Made by a program: the position numbers and the translations under genes. Below, one piece after another: positions 20,467 through 30,900 of a DNA stretch of 37,220 nt (position 1 is the stretch's first letter; every line of letters starts with the position of its first letter). This stretch comes from CAZACQ01 sp964483725 (GTDB lineage: Bacteria; Patescibacteriota; Gracilibacteria; Absconditabacterales; Absconditicoccaceae), in contig CAZACQ010000009.1 of NCBI GenBank assembly GCA_964483725.1, forward strand, positions 1 to 37,220, in the 5' to 3' direction. The notes beneath the pieces were generated by a model, which saw only the letters and a program-made list of their open reading frames with translations, had not been told where the DNA came from and made no database searches.

Positions 20467-21537
20467 ATGTCAGAAAATATAATTAACATTGATGATATAT
20501 TAAAGCAGATATCATCAAATGACAATATATCAGATATACATATGTCAGCAGGATCTCTAATATCCTTTAGGATAAGTTGAGAAATTAAAAAAATTGATAA
20601 ATTTCCGGAAATTACAGAAGAAATAATGGAACATGTAGTAAGGCAATTGATGAGATGAAATTCTTCAATGTATGAAGACTTTGTTTCAAATAAAGAGGCA
20701 GATTTCTCTTATATTGCAGCAGATTGAACTCCATTCAGAGTTAATGCCTTTTTTAAGTTGTGAAAAATGTGAATTGTAATGAGAAAAATTAATTCTGATG
20801 CTGTTCCATTAGAAAAGCTTGTTTTTCCTGATGTTGCAGAAAATATAAAAGAAAATATTCTTATAAAAAAACAATGATTGTTTTTAGTAACTTGACCAAC
20901 AGGTAGTGGTAAAAGTACATCTTTAATATCAATGCTTGAGCATATAAATGAAAATAGATCTGATCATATAATTACTATTGAAGATCCTATAGAGTTTGTA
21001 TTTAAAGAAAAAAAAGCTATTGTTTCTCAAAGAGAAATATGACATGATACATGGCAATTTATGAGTGCCTTAAGAGCAGCTATGAGAGAAGATCCTGATG
21101 TTGTATTGGTGTGAGAAATTAGAGATAAAGAAACTGCTGAAGCTGTTTTAAATTTAGCAGAAACTTGACATTTGGTTTTTAGTACTTTACATACATCTTC
21201 TGCATCAGGTACTATAAATAGGTTTATTTCATTTTTCCCTCCTGAAATACAAGATAGTATTGCTGATAGGCTTTCTGAAATTCTTATCTGAGTGCAATCT
21301 CAAAGACTTCAAAAATCAGCTGATTGAAAATGAAGGGTAGGTTTATATGAAATAATGATAAACACTTCTGCTGTTAGAAATAATATTAAAAAGAGACAAC
21401 TTGCTCAAGTTGATAATATTATAGAAACTTGAATGAAACAATGAATGTATACTTTAGAAAAGTATGCTCAAAGAGCTATTGAGGAATGAAAAATTACTGA
21501 AGAAAGTGTTTCTTGGTTATTTAAATGAAAAAACTAA
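20467..21537 (+). CDS. pilT: Type IV pilus retraction ATPase PilT
   Basis: The product is 356 residues, the usual size. The N-terminal PAS-like domain starts with DIHMSAGSLISFRISG. The ATPase core has Walker A GPTGSGKST (from G143, the first Gly coded by TGA at 20893-20895), the Asp box (HIITIEDPIEF), Walker B (DPDVVLVGEIRD) and the His box (GHLVFSTLHTSSA). A hexamer of PilT pulls pilin subunits from the fibre base, powering retraction, attachment and DNA uptake. No pilB or pilC is in the window. Two small helical proteins and two small membrane proteins follow closely, suggesting a local pilus or secretion unit. Confidence 0.94.
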
Positions 21538-21539
21538 AA

Positions 21540-21737
21540 ATGACTGAAAAATATTTTGCATCTGAGCAATCAAAATATATATGACCAAGCAAAATGAAAA
21601 AAATGCTTAAATCCATGAAAAGATCATATGATAAAGTTGATTCAATCTCTGCTATGTCAAATGAGTTGAAAGAAAAGGAAGAGATTGAAGCAGATAGTGA
21701 ATTAGAAAAAAGTCTTAAGAATTTAGAAAATAAATAA
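21540..21737 (+). CDS. Small charged helical protein
   Basis: The product is 65 residues, almost entirely Lys/Glu/Ser-rich helix, starting two bases after the pilT stop. No family recognised. Its tight spacing and length argue it is real and co-translated with pilT. Confidence 0.65.
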
Positions 21738-21747
21738 TTAAATAAGC

Positions 21748-22158
21748 ATGACTGATGTTAATATGATTAAATCAAATTTATCCGAATGAGTATATGAATT
21801 GGCTATTAAATTTGATATACCTGAAGATTTTATAAAAGATATGCCAGACTTGATTGAAATGATACTTTTATCTAAATCAATTGATTCTGATGATGACAAA
21901 CAAAACTGGTTTAATCTTTTGCCTTTGATGAATTCAGAGCAGATTCAAAAGCTAAATGATATTCTTGTTAAAGAAAAGAAAAGGCTTAAAGAGATTGAAG
22001 AAAAATATGAAGAGAAAAAAACTGAGATAAAAAAGAAATATTTGCAAAAATGGCAACAAATGTGATATGTTAAAAAAGTATCTGAAATAAAAGAAAAAGA
22101 ATGAGCTGAAAAGTCTAAAGAAGATCAAGAAGCAGAAGAATTGCTGGATAAAATTTAA
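21748..22158 (+). CDS. Coiled-coil protein of unknown function
   Basis: The product is 136 residues. The N-terminal ~70 residues form a small helical domain (LAIKFDIPEDFIKDMPDLIEMILL), followed by a long coiled coil (about 75-125, with EKKRLKEIEEKYEEKKTEI). It lies ten bases after the preceding gene and 18 before the first pilin-like protein. No family recognised; a scaffold or adaptor role for the pilT cluster is a guess. Confidence 0.75.
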
Positions 22159-22176
22159 TTAAATTATTTTTAAAAA

Positions 22177-22548
22177 ATGTTTGTTTACTTTTTAAAATTA
22201 TTTGTTTTTCTTTTGTTTTTTTGGGGCTTTGTATCTGCTGATCTATTAGATGATGCTTTCTCTACTTCTAGTGATCATGTAGCTGATCCTTCTGTTGCCG
22301 AAGATCAGGACTGATTTGCTTCATTCCTTTCTTGAATTGCCGAATTTATGCTTACAGTTGCTGCTGTGTTATGAGTTACTATGGTTCTATTTGGTTGAAT
22401 AATGTTTATATTATCGTTTGGTGATGAAAGTAAAATGGCTAAAGCAAAAAAAATGTTGATTTATATAGCTCTTTGATTAGTTCTTGCTTTATCAAGCTAT
22501 GCAATAATTCAAATTATACAATCAGTTAGTGTTTGAACTTTATCTTAA
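22177..22548 (+). CDS. VirB2/TrbC-like small membrane protein (pilin-like) 1
   Basis: The product is 123 residues: signal peptide (cleavage likely after VSA near residue 21), a short polar stretch, then two transmembrane helices (about 52-76 and 93-115) separated by a short basic loop (DESKMAKAKKM). This layout is that of VirB2/TrbC pilins and of small paired-helix proteins common in CPR genomes. The protein is related in design to the next gene, indicating duplication. Confidence 0.75.
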
Positions 22549-22563
22549 ATTTATATACTAGTT

Positions 22564-22923
22564 ATGAAAATATTTATTGCTTTGTTTTTAAGTTTTTCGA
22601 TGTTTTTGTTGACTGCATTTGCAGTGGATGTTTCTGTTCCTTGATGAGTAGGTGATGATGTGTGATGAGATGAGCATACAGTCTCAGGAGCTGATGATGG
22701 TTTTTGGATTTGAATAGTAGATGTTGTTAACTTTTATTTATGGTTTTTTATTGGTTTAGTAGCTATGGTTGCTCTTATATATGGTTGATACCTGCTTATT
22801 TCTTCTAGATGAAGTGAAGAAGAGTTGAAAAAAGCTAATAAACTTATAACTTATTGATTGATATGAATTTTTGTTGCATTGTTTTCATACTTGATAATAA
22901 GATTGATAGTTAATATTTTATAA
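22564..22923 (+). CDS. VirB2/TrbC-like small membrane protein (pilin-like) 2
   Basis: The product is 119 residues with a signal peptide (MKIFIALFLSFSMFLLTAFA), a Gly/Asp-rich stretch, and two transmembrane helices (about 55-75 and 92-116) with a charged loop (RGSEEELKKANKL). Same architecture as the gene 15 bp upstream; the loop Lys-Ala-x-Lys pattern is shared. A terminator follows, closing the transcript that began upstream of pilT. Confidence 0.75.
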
Positions 22924-22953
22924 AAAAAAGATGCTATTTAGCATCTTTTTTTT
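22923..22953. terminator. Intrinsic terminator
   Basis: GATGCTA (22930-22936) pairs with TAGCATC (22939-22945), with A-tract and T-tract on its flanks. It ends the pilT/pilin transcript and may also serve the convergent pyrophosphatase gene. Confidence 0.9.
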
Positions 22954-22972
22954 ATTATGTATTATTTAATTT

Positions 22973-23482
22973 TTATATTTCAGACTCTTTAATTGTTTTT
23001 ATAGCCTCTTCTATTCATGACCATCATGTTACTTTAGTTTCTTTTCAATCAATTTCTTTATAATTACTTAAGAAAAATTCTATTTGAGATTTTAGTATTT
23101 GTGGTAACTCTTCAATAGAGTTGTATTGAGAATAGTATGGTTCTTTTTCGGGTATTACTATAACCTTATCATCCATCTCTCATCAATCTACCATATGTAG
23201 TATTCAAATTACTTTACCTGAACATATTGTTCAAGCTTGTATACTATACTCTGAAAGGATAATCGCATCTAATGGATCTTTATCTTCTTTGTTATATGTA
23301 TTTGGTATTAATCAGTAATTGTAAGGTATAGGCATAGGAGTAGTAAAAAATCTATCAACTTCAACTACATTTTTTTCTTTATTGAATTCATATTTAACCA
23401 TACTTCATTTATTTATTTCTATTATACAATTTAGTATTTTTCAGTCTTCTTTCCATGTAGATATATCTTTATACAAGTTCAT
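22973..23482 (-). CDS. ppa: Inorganic pyrophosphatase (family I)
   Basis: The product is 169 residues, typical of the prokaryotic soluble enzyme. It hydrolyses PPi to phosphate and so drives nucleic-acid and protein synthesis forward. The signature region is NYGLIPNTY followed by KEDKDPLDAIIL, with metal-binding aspartates. The D-K-D-P-L-D version has Lys where Gly/Ser is common. Other conserved parts are VKYEFNKEK, MVDGGEMDDKVI and GKETKVTGW. Convergent with the pilin-like genes; its own promoter is visible. Confidence 0.94.
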
Positions 23483-23512
23483 TATTTTTTTTAAAATATA
23501 AAATGTATAGGC

Positions 23513-23541
23513 ATTATAATTAATATATACTGTTTATTCAA
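23513..23541 (-). promoter_or_regulatory. Sigma70-type promoter of ppa
   Basis: On the minus strand TTGAAT (23536-23541), a 17-bp spacer and a perfect TATAAT (23513-23518), 31 bp before the ppa start. Confidence 0.75.
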
Positions 23542-23564
23542 TAGAAATTTATTTTAAATTTCTC

Positions 23565-23592
23565 TTGATTTTTATTTTTTTATCACTACTAT
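23565..23592 (+). promoter_or_regulatory. Putative promoter of the rplJ unit
   Basis: TTGATT (23565-23570), a 16-bp spacer and TACTAT (23587-23592), upstream of the L10-type leader. Confidence 0.5.
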
Positions 23593-23623
23593 ACTTATTA
23601 TAGTACTTATAAATAATTGCTAC

Positions 23624-23715
23624 TAAAGACAGCAGGTGTTTGTTAAAATATAAATCCTGCCTAGGTGGCTATGTAGAGTTTTCTTTACTAGCTACCTTAT
23701 ATAAGGTACTTTTTT
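23624..23715 (+). promoter_or_regulatory. L10-type ribosomal leader with attenuator
   Basis: The leader begins with AAGACAGCAGGTG and has helix GCAGG/CCTGC (23632-23636 with 23656-23660) followed by CTAGG, as in known L10 leaders that bind the L10-(L12)4 complex. Downstream, TAGCTACC (23689-23696) can pair with GGTGGCTA (23664-23671) or form a terminator TACCTTAT/ATAAGGTA (23693-23708) followed by CTTTTTT. These helices exclude each other, giving an antiterminator/terminator switch for autoregulation of rplJ and rplL. Confidence 0.75.
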
Positions 23716-23738
23716 ATATTTAAAATTTAATTTTAATA

Positions 23739-24251
23739 ATGGCTTTAACTAGAAGGCAAAAAGAAGAGCTTGTGGCTAATTATAAGGAAGATATTAAGTC
23801 TTCAAAAAATGTTGTCCTTCTTAAGCAGTACTCTATTTCTGTGAATGATATTAATATTCTTAGAAGTAGTGTGTATGAAGCATGATGAAAAATGTCTGTT
23901 ATAAAGAAAAGAATTTTTCACTCAACTGCTTCTTCAGAGTGATTGTCATGAGTAGATCTTGCAGACATGCCTTGATCTGTAATTGCTCTGTATGCTTTTG
24001 AGGATGATTATGCTCCACTTAAAGCTGTTTCTAAAATTTTGAAACAGTGGAAGAAAGAAAAAAAGGAGTTTGAATTAGATTATCTTGGTTGATGGTTTGA
24101 ATCTGAATGGAAAGATTCTTCTTATGTAGAAGAAATAGCTAACCTTCCAAGTAGAGATGAATTGTTGTCTAAATTTGCATTCTTGGCAAATTATCCTGTA
24201 CGCTCATTTGCAGTTGTTGTTGATCAGATTGCAAAGAGTAAATGAGAGTAA
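23739..24251 (+). CDS. rplJ: 50S ribosomal protein uL10
   Basis: The product is 170 residues. It forms the base of the ribosomal stalk, holding L12 dimers for factor binding. The N-terminal domain has the family pattern (TRRQKEELVANYKEDIKSS, then VIKKRIFHSTA). The C-terminal tail for L12 dimers is reached by the helix after NYPVRSFAVVVDQIAKS. The start is preceded by TTTTAATA without a Shine-Dalgarno site. It is the first gene after the L10-type leader, and rplL follows by 51 bp. Confidence 0.92.
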
Positions 24252-24302
24252 AGTGTTTGTTTAATTAATCTTGAATTTATTTTATTACTAAATATAATTA
24301 AA

Positions 24303-24680
24303 ATGGCAATATCAGAAAATGGTCAAAAAATTGTAGATTTATTGAAAGAATTATCTGTTACAGAATTGAATGAATTGGTTAAAACTTTAGAAGAAGAGTT
24401 TTGAGTTTCAGCAGCTGCTGTTGCTGTAGGTGCTGCACCAGCTTGATGAGAAGCTGAAGAAGGTTGAAGTGATACTGTAAGTGTTGAGTTAACTGAAATT
24501 GGTCAACAAAAAATATCAGTTATTAAAGCTATTAAAGAAGCTTTAGGTTTATGACTTAAGGAAGCTAAAGAAATGGTTGAGAAAACTCCTGCTATTCTTA
24601 AGGAATGAATATCTGTTGATGAATGAGAAGAGCTTAAATGAAAATTAGAAGAAGCTTGAGCTACTGTTACTTTGAAATAG
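24303..24680 (+). CDS. rplL: 50S ribosomal protein bL12
   Basis: The product is 125 residues, the normal length. N-terminal dimerisation domain (VDLLKELSVTELNELVKTLEEEFG), Ala/Gly hinge, and C-terminal domain with KISVIKAIKEALGLGLKEAK and the ending GATVTLK. This is the mobile stalk arm that recruits translation GTPases. Several conserved glycines are TGA codons. Confidence 0.97.
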
Positions 24681-24704
24681 TTTTATAAGTTATAAATATT
24701 AAAT

Positions 24705-25367
24705 ATGTCATTGACTGTTGATAGTGTTATTTGATCAAAAATGTATATTTGAACATTAAAAATGCATTCAGATCCTAAGACAAGAAAATATTGGGCAGAT
24801 GTGGTTAACGATATGGTTTTGTTTAACCCAGAATTTATACTTTCTCAACTTGAGAATGCTAAATCAAAGATAGCAAAAGTTAAAGCTGAAGGTTGAGAGA
24901 TTTTAATAGTTGCTGATAAAATATTGTTTAGGGATGAGATAGCTGATATATGTGAATCTGAATGAATTCATTATATGAATTATAAAGTTCCTGCATGAGT
25001 TTTTACCAACTTTACGACTCTTAAGTCTAGGATTGACTCAATGTTAGAGTTAGAGAGATATGTTGAGTCTGATGACTTTATGACTTTAACAAAGAAAGAA
25101 AGGCAGGATAAAATGAAGCAACTAAAGAAGCTTAAGTCAGTTTATAATTGAGTTAGAAATTTAAAAAATAAACCTGACTTAGCAATTATACTTGATTGAG
25201 TTGGTCTATCTAATTTTGTAGATGAAATAGATAGTTTGTGACTTGACAATATTGTTGTTGCATCTTCAAACTTTAATAGGTACTGGAAAGAAGAAAATCT
25301 TCTTCTATCTAATCTTTCCTCTTATGAAAGTATTAAGTTTGCTATGGAATATATTCTTAAAAAATAA
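24705..25367 (+). CDS. rpsB: 30S ribosomal protein uS2
   Basis: The product is 220 residues, slightly shorter than usual. Family features: HSDPKTRKYW near the N-terminus, VLFNPEFILSQLENA, VPAGVFTNFTTLKSRI, and LTKKERQDKMKQLKKL. Here it directly follows rplL; in most bacteria it heads its own rpsB-tsf unit. A membrane-protein gene separates it from tsf. Confidence 0.93.
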
Positions 25368-25370
25368 ATA

Positions 25371-25796
25371 ATGTCAAAAACTAAAAACACTGAGTTAGAA
25401 AGTTTGATAGAAAATGATTATGTCCCATCTTCTATAGAAAGAAAAAAGTCTTTGCTTATGTATTTTTTGGTTTGAATTATAATATGAATTTCAAACTCAA
25501 AACTTAGTGATTATGAAATGTATCATATGAAGCAGGCTTTGTGATGGTGGACTATTTTTATCATTCTTTTAGTTGCCAGTGTTTTTATGCTTTTTATACC
25601 TTTTGTTAGGTTTGTTCCTATATTTATTTTTGTTCTTATGTTGTGAGTCTTTACTTACTTCTTTAAGCAAGCATGGGATTGATTTTACACTGTTAATTCA
25701 GATAAAATTGTTTTACCATTCTTTTATTGAATTTGAGGTTGGATTGTAGATGTTTTTGATGTTGCTGATGACTCTCATCAGGAAGAAAAGAAATAG
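25371..25796 (+). CDS. Small multi-TM membrane protein between rpsB and tsf
   Basis: The product is 141 residues. Three or four hydrophobic segments (about 28-45, 60-80, 84-102 and 112-127) and a charged C-terminal tail (DDSHQEEKK). It begins three bases after the rpsB stop and is 36 bp from tsf, so it is firmly within the operon. No family recognised, and it is unusual to find a membrane protein at this position. Confidence 0.75.
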
Positions 25797-25832
25797 TTTT
25801 TCTTATTTATTTGATTAAATTGTTATTGAATT

Positions 25833-26633
25833 ATGGCAGATATTAAATTATTGAAGCAGTTGAGAGATTCAACAAAGGCTCCATTTAAAGATTGTAAAGA
25901 GGCTCTTGAGGATTCATGAGGTGATTTTGATAAAGCAGTTGATATTTTGAAAGAAAAGTGAGCTATGAAAGCTGCAAAAAAAGCATGAAGAGAAACAAAT
26001 GAATGAATTGTTAAAGTTTCTAATCTTAATTGAAAGAATGTTTGAGTAAAGCTTTGATGTGAAACTGACTTTGTAGCAAAGAGTGATGAGTTTCATAAGC
26101 TAGCATCTGATTTGATAGAATTAGTAGCTGAAAATGTCGATTCAGCTTGAAATATTTCTGAACTTTCTGAAGATTTAGTTTCTTCTAAGGTTAATCCTAT
26201 TTTAGAGGAATATATTTGAAAAATATGAGAAAATATTAAGCTTTTAGATGTATTTGTTGACTCTGATAATTGTTATGTTTATACTCATCCATGAGATAAG
26301 GTTGTGGCAGTTGTTTATTATGAATGATGAGATTTTGATGATGCTGCTAAAGAGCTTGCTTTACAAATAGCTGCTATGAATCCAACTTATTGAAAAGTTG
26401 ATGATGTTCCAAGTGAAATCGTTGAAGATCTAAAAGCTTCTTTTTATAATGAGCTTAAAGATTCTTGAAAACCTGAAGAAGTTTTAGGTAATATTGTTAA
26501 TTGAAAACTTAATAAGTATTTTTCAGAAATTGTTTTATTGGAGCAACTTTATATTAGAGATGATTCAAAAAAAATTAAAGATATATTGCCAGAAGGTTTT
26601 GAGTTTAAGTGATTTAGAAGGTATGCTATATAA
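25833..26633 (+). CDS. tsf: Translation elongation factor Ts
   Basis: The product is 266 residues. It catalyses GDP release from EF-Tu. N-terminal UBA-like domain (LLKQLRDSTKAPFKDCKEAL), then core motif CETDFVAKSDEF, and the later segment ALQIAAMNPTY. It ends in a basic tail. The context downstream (rpsF, ssb) indicates fusion of two usually separate operons. Confidence 0.96.
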
Positions 26634-26650
26634 TTTTAATTATTAATTGT

Positions 26651-27049
26651 ATGAATATGAGGAAATATGAATTAGTGGTTATTATAGACCCAAGAATGCA
26701 AAAAGCTGAAATAGATGAAACTGTTTCTTCTATTTATTCTTTGCTGTGAGATGCCTTGTTGGATAAGGATGAGATATGAATGTTGGATCTAGCTTATGAA
26801 ATATCAGGAAATGATAGAGCTTATTTTTTGTCTGTTTATTTTGAAGCAGATAATGAATTGTTAAATAAAATTGACTCAAAGCTTAAATTGATGAATAAGG
26901 TTCTTAGGTATTTTGTTTATAATATGTGAGCTTGAGAAAAATTCTTGAAATATCATGAAATTAATAAGTTTTTCGAGGATTCAGAAGAAGAAAGAAAAAG
27001 ACAGGAAAATGAAAGTGCATTTGTTGATATGGATGTAATGTCAAAATAG
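26651..27049 (+). CDS. rpsF: 30S ribosomal protein bS6
   Basis: The product is 132 residues, with a second in-frame ATG at 26657 as an alternative start. Start RKYELVVIIDPRM, conserved middle (RAYFLSVYFEA) and an acidic C-terminal extension match bS6. It binds bS18, coded two genes downstream, on the 30S platform. Standard order rpsF-ssb-rpsR is kept. Confidence 0.92.
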
Positions 27050-27079
27050 AATCTTTTAAATCTATTATGAATTTAAATA

Positions 27080-27460
27080 ATGTCTTGATGAATGAGAAGT
27101 GTTAATGAGGTTGTTATGATATGATGGGTTGCAAATGATCCAGTTTTTAAAGAATCTCAGTCTTGACAAAGTTTAGCAGTTTTTAATCTTTGAACCAGAA
27201 GGATCTGGACTACAAAAGATTGAGAGTCAAAAGAAGAAGTTCAGTATCATAAAATGGCTTCTTGGTGAAAAATGGCTGATAGGGTTTGAAAGATATTATC
27301 TAAATGAAAAAAAGTTTATATTAGATGATATTTGCATAATAGAAAAGTAGAAATTGAATGAGAATCTAAGCCAAGGATTATTACTGAGGTTGTTATTAAT
27401 GATTTGTTGTTACTTGAGCCCAAAAAAGATATCTCTAATATAGATGATGAATCTAATTAA
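27080..27460 (+). CDS. ssb: Single-stranded DNA-binding protein
   Basis: The product is 126 residues. It has the OB fold: VNEVVMIGWVANDP, then FNLGTRR, HKMASWGKMADRV and KGKKVYIRGYLHNR. The C-terminal tail is short and ends IDDESN instead of the common DDDIPF-type tip used to contact partner proteins. It sits between rpsF and rpsR as in many bacteria. Confidence 0.94.
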
Positions 27461-27493
27461 TTAGTTTTAATTTATAGTTTAAATAATATAGTT

Positions 27494-27694
27494 ATGGCAA
27501 AAAAAAGTTATTTTAATAAAGAAAATGAGTATTTGATAAATTGGAAATCTGTAAACTTACTTAATAAGTATGTAACAAGATTTTGAGATATTAAGCCAAG
27601 AAAATTTACTTGAAATTCAGTGTCTCAACAAAAGAAATTGAGAAAAGCTCTTATTAGAGCAAGAGAATTGTGAGTTATTAAGTATATTAAATAG
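27494..27694 (+). CDS. rpsR: 30S ribosomal protein bS18
   Basis: The product is 66 residues. The motif pattern YLINWKSVNLLNKYVT followed by KPRKFTGNSVSQQKKLRKAL and RARELGVIKYI is that of bS18. Encoded next to ssb and rpsF, its usual partners. Confidence 0.95.
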
Positions 27695-27722
27695 TGTGTT
27701 TTAAAATCTAAAATTAATATAA

Positions 27723-27878
27723 ATGCCATCTAAATTAAAAAGAGTTAGAAAGTATAATTGGACAAAAAGACAAAAATTGCATGGTTTTTTTTCTAGAATG
27801 TCAACAAAATCATGAAGAAATATTCTTAAGAGAAGAAGGGCAAAATGAAGACATAAATTAGTTGTGTCAAAAAGATAG
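27723..27878 (+). CDS. rpmH: 50S ribosomal protein bL34
   Basis: The product is 51 residues, strongly basic. It has the PSKLKRVRK start and the LHGFFSRMSTKSGRNILKRR core with RRRAKGRHKL. The usual MKRTYQ N-terminus is missing and there is a small insertion (YNWTKRQK). bL34 is normally coded beside rnpA or dnaA; here it lies between rpsR and rpoB. Confidence 0.9.
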
Positions 27879-27945
27879 TAAAAATTTTGCTTCTTAAACG
27901 ATTAATCCCATGAAAATTAAGTCTACTATTTGAAACTAAATTTTT

Positions 27946-27967
27946 AACCCTAATAGGGTTTTTTTCC
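27946..27967 (+). terminator. Weak intrinsic terminator before rpoB
   Basis: AACCC/GGGTT hairpin (27946-27950 with 27956-27960) followed by a T-run. The short stem suggests partial termination that would lower rpoBC transcription relative to the ribosomal genes. Confidence 0.7.
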
Positions 27968-27996
27968 TGTTATTATTTATTAATTAATTATTAATT

Positions 27997-30900
27997 ATGT
28001 CAAATAAAATTCCAGTTAAGCATTATTGAGAAAGAAACTGAAGGTATTTCCTTTCTAAAGCCAAAAACTTTACATGATTTCCTGATCTTTTGTGAACACA
28101 AAAAAAATGATTTAATGAGTTTTTGGATTTTTATTTAAATAGACTTTTTGAAGAGGTTTGTCCAATTAACGATATTGCATGAGAAAAATTGCAGTTGTAT
28201 ATTACTGATCTAAAAGTATGAACACCATATGAAGATGTTGATGTTTGTAAGAAAAGAGAGATGACTTATGGTGGTATAATATCTTGAAAAATAAAACTTA
28301 TAAATAGTCAGTCTTGATCTGTAGTTTTTAATAAAAGAGTAAATATTTGAACATTGCCTCTAATGACTGAACGGGGTTCTTATATTATTAACTGAGTAGA
28401 AAGAGTTATAATTTCACAAATAGTTAGATCTTATGGTATATTTTACTCTTTTACTCAGAAAGACTATTCATATTCTTTCAAAATAATTCCAGAAAATTGA
28501 TCTTGGGTACAAGTTTTTACAGAAAAAACTTGAAATGTTGTAGTTAGAATAAATAAATCTAGAAAATTTCCAGTTACAGCACTACTTAGAGTTTTTTGAT
28601 ATGAAACTGATGAAAGTATTAAAGAACTGTTTAAATGAGTTTTAGATGAGGAAGATTTTGATTATATTAATTATACTTTAGAAAAAGATTCAACTAAAGA
28701 TGCTCTTGATGCAGCTGTTTTCATTTATAATAAAATAAGACCTTGAGAAATTATTGACCCAGAAAATGCTTTAGATTACATTAAGTCCTTATTTTTATCT
28801 GAAGATAGAATTAGTTTATGAAGAATTGCTAGAAGAAAAATTAATGCTAAATTATGAATAAACAAATGATTTGATGATCCATCTTTTAATTTAGTTGATG
28901 CTAATGATTTTGTAGAAGCATTAAAATATCTTGTTAATCTTTCAAATAAAAAGAGATGATATTATGTTGATGATATAGATCATCTTTCAAACAGAAGAAT
29001 TAGAACTATGTGAGAAGTTTTACATTCTCATTTACAACCAGTGGTTAGAAAATTTGTAAAATCTGTTAAGTGAAAATTAAGTATTTTAAATCTTGAAGAT
29101 CAAATAAAGTTAACTGACCTTGTTAATTTTAAAATGTTAGATAATTCTATAAAAAGTTTTTTTGCTACAAGTCAATTGTCTCAATTTTTAGACCAAATTA
29201 ATCCTTTGGCAGATATTGAACATAAAAGAAGAATTACTGCTTTGTGACCTGGTTGACTTAAAAGAGAAACTACTACATTCGAGGTTCGTGATATTCACCA
29301 ATCTCATTACTGAAGAATTTGTCCAATTGAAACTCCAGAGTGACAAAATATTTGACTTGTTATATATCAAGCTCTTTATTCTAGGGTTAATGAAGACTGA
29401 TTTTTGGAGACTCCTGCAGTTAAAGTATCAAATAAAGTAAAAACTGTTAAATCTGAGCTTATTAATAAAATAGCTGATGACGATATATTAGATAATAAAT
29501 GAAATGTTCTTGTAAATGATTGAGAGTATATTACTGAAGCTAGTGCTAAAAAAATTGAAAAAGAAATGTGAAAGGATGCTGTAATTTGAGTAAGACCTTA
29601 TTTAACAGATGAAATAGAATATGTTTCACCTGAATATGATGAAAAATATATTATAGCTGATGTTACTGTTCCTTTGGATGAGCATAATAATATAAAAAAT
29701 AAAAGAGTTGCTGCTAGACATTTTATTAATATGGAAATTTTTCATGTTAATGACATAACTCATATAGATGTAAATCCTTCTCAGGTATTAAGTGCTAATA
29801 CTTCTTTAATACCTTTTGTTGAATATGATGATGCCGTAAGAGCTGCAATGGGTACTAACATGCAAAGACAAACTTTACCTTTGATTAAACCTGAAGCTCC
29901 ATTAGTTTGAACAGGTTTGGAATCAGATATAGCAGATATGACTTATGCTGTAATCAAAGCAGAATGAGAATGAGAGGTTATATATGTAGATGGTAAAAGA
30001 GTTAAAGTTAGTTATGAAGACTTATGAATTAGAGAATATGCTCTTACAAATTTTAAAAAATCAAATCAAAAAAGTGTTTTACATCAATATGCAAGAGTAT
30101 CCCTTTGACAAAAAGTTTCAAAATGAGATATACTTGCAGAAGGACCATCTATAGTTAATTGAGAAATTTCTTTATGAAAAAATTTAAGAGTTGCATTTAT
30201 GTCTTGGGAATGATACAATTATGAGGATGCTATAGTTATATCTCAAAGACTTGTTAAAGATGATGAACTAACTTCAATTCATATTGAAGAGTATGAAGTA
30301 GAAGTTGCTGAAACTAAATTGTGACCTGAAGAAACAACTAATGACATTCCTGGTGTATCAATGTCTAAATTGACAAATTTAGATGAGGATTGAATTGTCA
30401 GAATTTGATCTACAGTTAAAGGTGGTGACATTTTAGTTTGAAAGATTACTCCAAAATGAGAGTGAGATTTATCTCCTGAAGAAAAATTAATTCAAGCTAT
30501 CTTTTGAGATAAATCAAAGTCTTATAAAGATACATCATTGTATATGCCTTCTTGAAGCGAGTGAAAGGTAGTAAATGTTGTAGTCTTGGATGCTCAAAAA
30601 TGAGATAATATATCAGCATGAGTTAAAAAGAAGATTAAGTTGTATGTTGCTTCTACTAGGAAGATTGAAGTTTGAGATAAATTAGCTGGTAGGCACTGAA
30701 ATAAATGAATTATTGCTACAGTTGTTCCTGAAGAAGATATGCCTTTTACAAATGATTGACAGGCTGTGGATATTATACTTAATCCATTATGAGTAGTATC
30801 TCGTATGAATATTTGACAAACTTTAGAAACACAGTTAGGTCTTATTGCTAAGACTTTGTGAGTTAATTTTGCAGTTCCTTTGTTTTCAAAGTTTTGAAAA

